The notes under the pieces: generated by a model
Databases searched by the model: none
What the model was told of the DNA's origin: nothing
What the model saw: the letters and a program-made list of their open reading frames with translations, nothing else
DNA from: Akebia trifoliata
Lineage: Eukaryota > Streptophyta > Magnoliopsida > Ranunculales > Lardizabalaceae
Direction: 5' to 3'
Length of the DNA stretch: 64,000 nucleotides
Assembly (NCBI GenBank): GCA_017979445.1
Contig: CM030719.1
Span: 22,165,292 to 22,229,291 of the forward strand
Part shown: piece by piece, positions 1-9,069 of the stretch
Position numbering within the stretch: position 1 is the stretch's first letter
Layout: each line of letters opens with the position of its first letter
Program-made: the position numbers and the translations under genes

Positions 1-59
1 GATACACTAATAATGATATAGTGTATCGTGATAAACATTCTAGAATATCCTAATCGCAC

Positions 60-425
60 AAAAAAACCATATAACATCGGGATTTTAGGTCATCACAGAG
101 ACCTACAACGAAGTTGTTGCTGCTCTATATTTTTTCTCAAAAGCCTAAAGTGGTGAGGAGGATAAGAGAGGAGGGTAGCGACAGTGGTGAAGCTTCAAGA
201 GCCCAAAACTGAAGAGGAAAAAACCCAAGGGGGATTGTCGTGGGTCTTTTAGGGATCTAATACCAAGAAAAATTCTAGAAGGTAAATTGTCAAGTTCACA
301 ATAAAAGTTTGCCAATGTATTTATAATAATCAAGGTGAATGGACATAAATGCCCTTACATAAAAAATAAAAAACTAGGAAAAGTAAAATAAAGACATATT
401 TTCAATAATTTAACCACCCACAGTT
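60..425 (-). mobile_element. Copia-type LTR end with primer-binding site (fragment)
   Basis: On the minus strand a TATAAATA-containing segment runs into TCTAGAATTTTTC and then TGGTATTAGATCC (about 253-265). That resembles the initiator-Met tRNA primer-binding site TGGTATCAGAGCC found just after a Copia 5' LTR. The LTR would lie at about 266-422 and the internal leader at 60-252. No gag/pol reading frame is present, so this is a fragment or a TRIM-like element. The first 36 bases contain a palindromic GATACAC...GTGTATC motif resembling ones near 16410-16450 and 17140-17170. The family call rests on the PBS resemblance only. Confidence 0.35.
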
Positions 426-485
426 TGATCAATACTAGAGACATCCATGTGTTTGCATCAGTTGCAAGGGCCCCCATTAAACTTA

Positions 486-932
486 GGGGGTGTTTGGTTT
501 GGATTGTTGATTCTGATTCTTAATTTTGATTATGAATTGTCAAAATCAGATTATAGATGGCTAACATTGTTTCTGAAAACTGATTTTGTGGAAAAAATGA
601 TCCAATTGCACTTCTTGAGAATGAAAATGTGAGTTAAAATACATGTTTTAGAGATTGAAGATAATGAATTTTTAGAGAAACATGAAAGATTTTTTAAAAG
701 AGTGGGAAAACATGATATTTAGGTAATTTTCTATTAGTTTTCAAGTGAATTGTATGTTAATGAACATGTTAAGATTAAGATTACCCAAATTTTGCATTTT
801 TATTTTAAAAAACTATGATTATTATTATTATTATTTAATTATTATTATGTTGTTATTAATAATTATATATTAATATTATTATTAGTTACTATGGTTATTA
901 ATTATAATTATATTATTATTATTATTATTATT

Positions 933-963
<31 letters not shown>

Positions 964-1164
964 CAAGATATATTTCAAGATTGTCCTAAGTGGATAGTTT
1001 GTAAGAATCAGTGGTAATAACTTAAGAATTGTTTATGATTCTCCATGATTTTGGTTCATGATTATGAAAAAATCAAGTCAATAATCTGAACCAAACATTG
1101 CATCGAATTCTAGAATTAGATTATGAGTCAGAATTTGAATTTAGAATCCGAACCAAACGCCCCC
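486..1164. mobile_element. PIF/Harbinger-like MITE (Tourist type), 679 bp
   Basis: The terminal inverted repeats are GGGGGTGTTTGGTTTGGATT at the left end and the near-perfect reverse complement ending ...CCAAACGCCCCC at the right. The element is flanked by a TTA target duplication at 483-485 and 1165-1167. A TTA target with a G-rich GTTTGGTT terminus is the known hallmark of PIF/Harbinger MITEs. It has no coding capacity. The interior is AT-rich and holds TTA and TTG microsatellites. Confidence 0.85.
818..964. repeat. ATT/TTA and TTG microsatellite inside the MITE
   Basis: An interrupted run of ATT/TTA triplets changes directly into a TTG run of about nine units near 934-962. It lies wholly inside the 486-1164 MITE and is probably slippage expansion within it. 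Confidence 0.9.
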
Positions 1165-1624
1165 TTACAAAAAGGTGAATTTTTTTTATTGAAAAAGGAA
1201 AGAAATACATAGAAAGTGATTTAGCCCCTTCCATTTTAATCAATATTAAAGATACCTATTGTCTTTTTCAAATTGACGACATGAAAAATGACTTAGGTTC
1301 CATCACCTTCAATTGTTGTTCAGTCTCAAGAAACATAGTAATAAAGTTCAAATTCTATAATTATTCGAAGGAGATTCAATTCGAATAATTCGAATAAATG
1401 CTAAAAGATTTCGTAAAAAAATTGGAAAAATTTTGGGGGACATAGAAACTGATGTTTTGAGTTTCTTGCCAAAATCTGTCATCTTCAACTCCCTAAAAAT
1501 CATTTCTTAGTCTTGATACTTTAATGTGAAGAACATAAATTTTGAGGTATTAAACCTATGCCAAGGTTTGCTTTAGAAGTCCTAACGTATAAGGTTTTAG
1601 TGAGAATCTTCTGTCATTCTTTAC

Positions 1625-2028
1625 TAGAGCTGGCAATGAAACAAATTTTATCTGGTATTCAATCCGATTCGAAAAAATAGGATTTGGATCAAGAATTTGA
1701 ATGTCCGGATTAGATTCAGATTGAAATATATAGATCCAGTCAAATTTTGAAACAACCCCAACCTAATCCATTAAAAATCAGGTCTGATATTTTTTCTTAA
1801 TACAAGCCTCCTCTCGTCTCCCTCTTTGTTAAAAAGAAAAATATTTTTTCCAAATACTAGACTTCTCCCCAAATCGGATTTTATCGATTTTGGATTATAT
1901 GAAACTTAGGTCGGATTAAATTCAATTCATAGACTTATTGATCCGATTGAGTTGGATCAAATATAGATCATAGGGTCGATAGTGGTTCCGTGTTGGTCTG
2001 ATATCAAACCAATCCATTGCTAGCTCTA
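1625..2028. mobile_element. hAT-like MITE, 404 bp
   Basis: The left end TAGAGCTGGCAATG is matched by the inverted right end TAGAGCTAGCAATG. The 8-bp flanks TTCTTTAC (1617-1624) and CTCTTTAC (2029-2036) agree at 7 of 8 positions, as expected for a slightly decayed hAT target-site duplication. The interior is non-coding and rich in GGATT/AATCC words. Confidence 0.75.
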
Positions 2029-2112
2029 CTCTTTACTTAAAGTGATATGTGTATGATTGGGATATATCTAAGTTTGTGCATCCAAAGAAATGATTAAAAC
2101 AAATCAATTTCT

Positions 2113-2262
2113 TTTAGGGAAAATTAGTAAAAAAGGATAATTTTTATAATTAATTATTAAAAAGTATTAATTTTCAAGAAATTACCAAAAAGGATTTAAC
2201 ACGTTGAACTGTTCAACGAGTTTTCAATTTGCTGGACTGTCCAGCGTGTTAGCATGTTAGGA
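2113..2262. repeat. Short dispersed repeat, inverted copy at 32395-32520
   Basis: An AT-rich block (AATTAATTATTAAAAAGTAT) is followed by a motif containing GCTGGACTGTCCAGCGTGTT. It matches the reverse complement of 32395-32520, including the ATTAATTAATTATT core and the CTGGACTGT word. No termini or coding potential were recognised; it is probably a degraded non-autonomous element. Confidence 0.5.
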
Positions 2263-3128
2263 TTCTTTCCTATTTGAGTATGGAAAGGGTGACGCTAGTC
2301 TAACTAACTTAATAAGATTTTAAAACTTACTAAGGGTCTTTAAGCTCATGTTGTGGCATCAAAAACATGATCGGACGCCTCAGGGATGTAGAAGACAAAA
2401 TTATATGAACTTTAAGAAAATATATATTTAAAATATTTTTTTAGTGTTACATTTTAATTTTAAATGTGAGAGTTCCATGAAAATTTAGTAGGCATCCATT
2501 TTCAACCTTGGATGAAACTGAAAAATCAATTATTGTTTTTTGGATCTGAGTTTTTCCATCAACCACATTTATAGAAGATGATGACTTTTTTGTGGACAAT
2601 AGAAGATGTTGGCTTTGTATACTTTTGATGTCTTTTGGGCTATTTTATTGCAGTAATAAAAATAAAATAAAAAATCCTTACTTTCAACTAAATTACATAA
2701 TTTCCATTATTTCATTTGATTATTAAAATATTATTAATATTTGTAATTAGATATATGATGCTTTTATGAATTTTACCATTCTTGATATAATGGACAAATG
2801 GAGTACCTAGAGAGACCCAGGCCAAACAACTTGCAATGGACGCTTCAAGATACAATGATTTTGACATACTATAATGAATATTTGAGATACCCCTTGACCA
2901 TGGTCTCATTTGGAAGATTAACAATAAAAAACGACTTATATGGGTAAAAAACCCTTCGAGTTTTCTCCCAAAAATCCATTATTCTTCAAGCTTTGGGGTA
3001 AATTATTATTTTTATCTATTCAACTTTACTGTCAGCCTCTCATAGATAAATCTCTTTTTTCTATTAAAAAATCTATCATTTCTTACTTAAAAAAAATCTT
3101 AGGGTAGGGTTCAAGGCATCACAATCTT

Positions 3129-3258
3129 GTTTTGTCTTATATGGGTTGAAAGTTTTGGACTAGACTGATTTTTGGTGAGGATGATCTCCCCGATATAGAG
3201 TTCATCCTTACCAAAAATATACTCATTCTGAAACTTTTTACCCATATAAGACAAAACA
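3129..3258. mobile_element. Fold-back hairpin element (family F), copy in A
   Basis: A palindrome of about 130 bp. The arm runs from TTTTGTCTTATATGGGT through CTGATTTTTGGTGAGGATGAT and returns as its reverse complement ending ACCCATATAAGACAAAA. Related hairpins occur at 31384-31724, 33981-34363, 35919-36119, 36177-37700 and 48592-48718. It is non-coding, and transcripts would fold into a long hairpin. Confidence 0.8.
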
Positions 3259-4845
3259 ATTTGGTTATGATGTGGTGGTGCTCTTGGTAATACTTGGAGT
3301 GTCTATAACACTACCCAAAATCCTAACTAGTTTTCGAGGTTTAAAGGTGATAAAATCTTATATGGATGAGCACAAGGGTAAACTTTTTCATCCAAGGGAT
3401 TGAAGATGACACGTTTTGGAACAGAAAGTCAAGGGCATTTACGTATATGAAAACAAAATCAATTAATGAATCAACCTATGGTCTTGGGAATGAAAGAATT
3501 TTAAGGGGAATGAAAAACTTTCTTATTCAAGGAAGAAAAAAAAAAAACAATATCCGTAGGAAATTGTTAAAGTGCAATAAATACACCTTGAGAATAAGTA
3601 TCTGGGGGTATTTTGATAAAATAAAATAAAAAATATTTTTTTGAGGGTATTTTGATAAAAAAAAATTCAATTTCTGAAGTGTATTTATTGCACTGCAAGG
3701 GCACACCCATATCCGTATTTCAAGACAAGGAGGCTTGTCCCATTACTCCAGCTCTGATAAAGAGTCGTGCTGGAGTGACATTGAAATTGACATGGTTTCA
3801 CACATTAGTGCGCTCAAAACCATAGATGCTATTAGTTCATATGTCGATGAAATGCATCTATGGTTCGATACATACATGCACGTCATCAATGTGTGAAACA
3901 ATGTCAATTGCAAATTCAACATTTTCCTTGTCATAAAAGATGATGACTTTTGTTGTCTTTGGAGTGTCAGCAGTCAAGTGACCTACTTTATTGCATCATA
4001 AAAAGAGAGTTATTATCCTCACTCCAACTTTTACTAATGCCACCACACCAACTCTATGCAATTCTTAGAGTTACCTATGAATTGGTGTGGCATTAGTAAA
4101 ATTTGGTGTGGCAATAGCAACTCTATTTAAAAAAAAATCCTTTTTCAACTTAATCAAATAATTACCATTATGTTATTTGATTATTAAATGCTATTAATTT
4201 TGACATGATGGACAACTAGAGAATTTAAAAAATACATAAGCCAATCTGGTTGCAATGGATGCCCCAAGATAAGGTGATTTTGACATACCCCTCACAATTA
4301 ATGTGAATATTTGAGATACCCTTTTTTTTTTGTTTTTTTCGAAGTTAAGAAATACCCTCCGATCTTAGTCTTCTTTGGAAGACTAAAAAAATGACTTAAA
4401 TGAGCAAATCCGTTTGATTATTCTCCAACAAAGCCATTATTCTTTGAGGTCTTTCAACTTTTAGTTTAAAATATTTTAAAAAAAAAGTCCAGGCTAACAC
4501 CTTCTAACTTCCCAGAAAGTTTGAAATCGATAATCAATAGTATCCACGAACCCATGAACCCAATAAAGTTGTGGGAATAATCACATTTGAATCATCATTG
4601 AAGTGCATTGGAAATACCCTGATGAGTTTTTCAGAAAAAAGCAAAACACCTGACTGTTGACGCTCCCAATCAGAAAAAGGAAGCATTGTGAGTTGTGATT
4701 GATTACATTAACTTGGTCTAATGGAAGCAAACTCTTCTTTGGTGAGAAAGATTGAGTTTCTATCAAATCCTTAATTTGTTTAGTTTGAGGTTGGTTTTTA
4801 ATATTTTGTTCTTATTTTATTTTTATTGATAATCTGCACCGAACA

Positions 4846-5215
4846 CCCCATGATATTGCTAATAATGGTACAATTAAACCTTTGAGTCATGAAAATTAAG
4901 AAATGTAAGATCATTCTAGTGTTGATTTCTGGTGATGGTATTATCACATTTAAATCTTTTACAAGACATTTTTGACTAAGATCTTACGTTTCTTCCAATA
5001 AGCCACCCACATACACATTTTAATTATGACTTGCAGAGCTTTTTTTGCCCTAAAATACTGCACAATATTTTAACATTTTTTAAAGAGGCTTTATGATGAT
5101 TCACATGACCCTACTTTACAATGTTGCAACTAAGCACTACAAATAACAAGCACTCAATTGTAGGTGAAGGTGCCATAATTTACAATGATTTGTAGGTGAA
5201 GGTGCACTTAGATCG
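4846..5215. repeat. Left arm of an inverted repeat bracketing RLP gene A
   Basis: Words such as GCTAATAATGGTAC, GACTAAGATCTTA, ATGACCCTACTTT and GTAGGTGAAGGTGC recur in reverse-complement order at about 15780-16210, roughly 11 kb away on the other side of the RLP gene. The same inverted pair exists in copy B (49960-50290 and 60545-60870), so the arrangement predates the duplication. Confidence 0.7.
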
Positions 5216-5397
5216 GGTAATCATTCAATTTAAGCACAAAAGCTCGTTGTTTTTTGAAATCCAATAAAAAATCATGGATTCCATTTCATGAACATTGTTC
5301 CACAACTCTCCATCTTGGATTAGCTCTCTTGTGATTTATCTTCCTAAAAAATGTCTCACTTGTTTGTGTCACTCCCTTTGAACCTTTCTAGCTTCTA

Positions 5398-5834
5398 ATG
5401 CAAGTCAGTCTCATTTCAAAAGCCTTTGATCATATTAAATCAATTAATCTGTTTATTGTTGAATTCAAATTGGAGTTTAGAATTTCTAAATATGTTGAAG
5501 GATGTGTATTTCAGAAAGGATCCACTCATATTAAATTAATAGGTCGCTTCAAAAATGTTGCTAAGAAATCTGACACTAGCTAAAACACATTGTTCCTAAA
5601 GCATAGAAAATAGACATTGTGTCTTTTATGGAAATCTTATGTTTGTTCATTTTTAGTTCTACTTATTCAGATATGGAAACTTGGATTCTTTCAAGTCTCA
5701 AAAAACTACAGAATTATATTAATTGTGCACCAAAACATCTCAATGATGTCTATATCACTTGGCATTATGGGTCTAGCAAGCCTGGCAACTTTGCCAATTC
5801 CCTTTTATTTACCGGTGTCATGCTTTTAAAGTAG
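5398..5834 (+). other. Unrecognised conserved segment with a 71-codon frame
   Basis: A 71-codon frame (5619-5834) is also open in copy B (51824-52039) with few changes. The preceding frame at 5398-5583 is broken by a small insertion in B. The predicted peptide has no motif I recognise. Conservation between two young duplicates is not evidence of coding, so this may be a remnant of an old gene or plain non-coding sequence. Confidence 0.2.
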
Positions 5835-6728
5835 AAACTCATCGCCAAAAAAATATTAGTCTCTTTGTCTATAGACTTCTAGGTTCATTTGACATAGATA
5901 TCGTTTGAAACCTACATAGGTCCAGTTGTGTATGTCTCATTGCCAACTTTTTTATTCTCTTTAGATGCAAACCTTAAAAGAGTGCATTTGTTTTGATTTT
6001 TGAGTTTTTATTTATTTTTTTAATTTTTTTTACACTATCATTCTTTTGCTTTAGGTATTATTATGCATTTGTTTCTTAATTATTTGTAGTCAAACAAAAT
6101 GGTGACTATAACATCTTGATTATTGTAAGATGCATAGTTCCAATTAAATTATGTACATGTAACTATTATTATTATTTTTTTAATTTTTTGGGGATAAGAC
6201 ATTAATTGATAATATAGATAAAAAAATCCCTTCTTAAGAAAAACTATATTAGTTGTTAAGAAAATAAATAATACCCCAATCACTTGTCCAACATGAGCCT
6301 TGCCGTCCAATGACGACCCCAAAGGAAGATGGTGATTTTTTATGCCTTTTGTAATCTTTACAATGTCAAGTATACTCTTTTACTGTTTTACTGCAATAAT
6401 GTAAAATAATCCCCTTATTACTTGTGCAATATGGGTCTTGCCAAACCCCAATGGTGTCCCTAAAATAAGATGATTTTTACTAATTTTTGTAGTCTTTAAC
6501 TCCATAACCTTATTCCATTATTGTAAAGTTTGTAATTTAATTAAATTACACAATTGTCATTATTTTTTATTTATTTTTTTTATTTTTGGATAATTCATTG
6601 ATACTTCTGACATAAAAAATGCATATTAGTGGGAAGAGCTATTTTAGGCATGGAAGAAAATTTGCAATACCCTTATTACTTATCCAACACCGGTCTTTTC
6701 CCATTACTTTAATAGCAACCATGATAGT

Positions 6729-8950
6729 AAGTGATCGAACTTTTTATACTCTCTATATTCTTTAGAATGTCTAGAGCTATACTTTATTGCATTATAGAAA
6801 ACTCCTTATTTTCTACTAACATATCTAATCGTCATTATTATATGCTTTGTCCAATATGGGTCTTGTCCCATTACTCTAATAATGACATTTATAGAAGATA
6901 ATGACTTTTTATACTTTTGATGTCTTTAGAGTGACAATTGTGTTACTTTATTGCATTAGCAAAACATAAAAATAAAAAACCTTACTTCTAACTAAATTAC
7001 ATAATTTCCATTATTTCATTTGATTAATAAAATGTTGTTAAATTATATTTAATTAGATATATGTTGTTTTTATGAACTTTACCATTCTTGATATGATGGA
7101 CAAATGGAGTCTCACCTAGAGAGACCTAGGCCAAATAGGGTGCAATGGACTCCCCAATCACTCCGTGTAAAGGGTTGTGGCGGAAGAAATCAAAAGTTTT
7201 TTACTAGAGATGAAAGATGAAGCATTTTGGATACTTTTTTATTAGTTTCTTAGGAAATACATTGGTCAAAGAAGTATGTCCATTAATTTGAAAACACGGG
7301 AGTGATATCTCAAATAATCATCAAAACTTGGAAGGGTTATGGTCTTGGGATTGAAGGAATAGTAAGGTGTAGTTTTGGACTATCAAACTACCTCACAAAA
7401 CTTAGTGATTATTTAGAAAGAAATCCCTCTGTTAGGGTCCTTTAAGTCATTTTTCCTAAATTTAAGACGCTCACTTAACTGCCATTGCCCTCCTACCCCC
7501 CACACTTCAATAGCTACCATAAACATGAAAATGACTTTGTTTACCTTTTATTGTCTTTGGAGTGTCAAGTTCATTACTTTATTGTATTAATATAAAAAAC
7601 TTAATTTTAATTATATAACATACCTGTTATTATTTATTTTAATGATAAGGTATTAATAATTTTGATATTAAAAAAAAATCTTTAAGTAAGAAAAACTATA
7701 TCAATCTTCAGTCCTTGTTCCATACTCTAGAGTAGACCTCGAAGGAAGTAGTTGATGCCTTCATAAAGCTATTGACCTCTTTAGATTGTAAAGGATGCTA
7801 CTTTATTCCGTTAAGGTAAAATATATTGATTTTAATTAAATTGTATAATGGTCATTATTTATTTTTAAAAGATAAGATTTAGTTTTTAAGAAAAACGATA
7901 TTAGTGTTCAACGGAACTAAGAAATACTCTTGTTCATTAACTGTCATTAGAAACAAAATTTTATTAAGAAAAAAAAAAAAAGCAATATCCTTTCTACCGG
8001 TCAAACATGGATTTTGTTCCATTACTCCAATAAAGTCCATGATGGAAGAAAGAAAATTTTATAAAGAAAAAAAGCAACATCCATATTACCCGTAAAACAC
8101 GGGTCTAGTTCCATTACTCCAATAAGGTCCATGATGAAAGAAAGAAAACTTCATTAAGAAAAAAAGTAATATCCATATTACCCGTAAAACACGGGTCTAG
8201 TTCCATTACTCCAATAAGGTCCATGATAAAAGAAAGAAAACTTCATTAAGAAAAAAAGTAATATCCATATTACCAGTAAAACATGGGTCACGTTCCGTTA
8301 CTCCAATAAGGTCCATGATAAAAGAAAGAAAACTTCATTAAGAAAAAAATTAATATCCATATTACCCGTACAACACGGGTCACGTTCCATTACTCCAATA
8401 AGGTCCGTGATAGAAGATGATGACTTTTGCAGTCTTTAGAGTGTCAAGTGCTCTACTTTACTGCATTTTAAAAAATCCTTATCTTTCAATTAAATTACAT
8501 AATTATCATTATTTTATTTGAATATTCAATGTTATTCAATATTTTTTAATTAGATATATCTTGTTTTTATAAACTTTACCAATCTTGAGATGATGGGGAC
8601 AGGAAAGTTTTTTAGGTCGAGAGAGTAGAGACACTTGTAACGTTGCTCTAACTAAATTAAATAATTTAGTTCTACTTTATTGCATTAATAAAAATAAAAT
8701 AAAGAATCCTTACTTGTAACTAAATTAAATAATTTCCATTATTTCATTGGATTAATAAAATGTTATTAAGTTATTTTAATAAAATGTTATTAAATGGAGT
8801 ATCTAGAGAGACCTAGACCAAACAGGTAATGTCCCAAGCACTACGAAAAAAAAAGGGTAAATTCGTAAGGGGACTTTTTGGTAAAAAAAAATTTAAAAAG
8901 GGCCTGCAAAGTCATTGTCTCGAACGAAGAGAGACGTTACGACGTCTTGT
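6729..8950. repeat. 2.2-kb segment present only upstream of RLP gene A
   Basis: Copy B runs directly from the equivalent of 6728 (ATGATAGT) into that of 8951 (AGTCAAACGTAAGAG), with a TAGT microhomology at the junction. The segment consists of degenerate repeat units plus a 92-bp tandem array. Either B suffered a deletion or A an amplification. It makes the two RLP promoters differ from about 120 bp upstream of the ATG. Confidence 0.8.
7927..8410. repeat. 92-bp tandem repeat array, about 5 units
   Basis: The word CCATTACTCCAATA (or a one-base variant) recurs at 8019, 8111, 8203, 8295 and 8387, exactly 92 bp apart. Each unit also carries ACTTCATTAAGAAAAAA and CATATTACCCGTAAAAC. The first unit is more diverged. 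The array is absent from copy B and ends about 660 bp before the start codon of RLP gene A. Confidence 0.92.
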
Positions 8951-8956
8951 AGTCAA
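8951..8956 (-). promoter_or_regulatory. W-box in the promoter of RLP gene A
   Basis: AGTCAA is the reverse complement of TTGACT, the W-box core with its pyrimidine (known WRKY target). It lies about 115 bp before the ATG and is conserved in copy B. Its function here is inferred from position only. Confidence 0.4.
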
Positions 8957-9017
8957 ACGTAAGAGACACTTTGTGCGCTCTCTGTCTTCCATGTAATAAT
9001 AATGTATGCATTCGTAT

Positions 9018-9025
9018 TATAAATA
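9018..9025 (+). promoter_or_regulatory. TATA box of RLP gene A
   Basis: TATAAATA lies 52 bp before the start codon at 9070 and is conserved with its surroundings in copy B (54453-54460). The spacing predicts a short 5' UTR of about 20 bases. Confidence 0.6.
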
Positions 9026-9069
9026 TAATATGGTTTTTGAGAGAGAGAGTCATTCAATTCAAGTTAGTG

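Larger units (their letters stand above)
2557..8820. repeat. Cluster of degenerate 150-300 bp repeats
   Basis: At least nine diverged units share the ordered words CCATTACTCCAATA, GATGATGACTTTT, AGTGTCAAGTGCTC, TACTTTATTGCATTA and CTAAATTACATAATTTCC. Good examples lie near 2590-2740, 6360-6560, 6690-6850, 6860-7040, 7540-7640, 7790-7860, 8395-8540 and 8650-8760. Further copies occur near 47440-47830 and 53880-54180 in and beside copy B. No protein is encoded. This is the sequence upstream of both RLP genes. Confidence 0.75.

Noticed and set aside
3366..3629. Conserved short frames at 3366 and 48821 as a gene
   Set aside because: They are copies within young duplicates, have no domain, and the frames end differently in A-rich tracts.
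7927..8410. Regular 92-bp repeats as a CRISPR-like array
   Set aside because: Whole units are repeated with no unique spacers, and the genome is a plant.
8971..9069. Upstream start codon at 8971 for RLP gene A
   Set aside because: It would place the TATA box inside the coding region and add 33 residues not shared with copy B.
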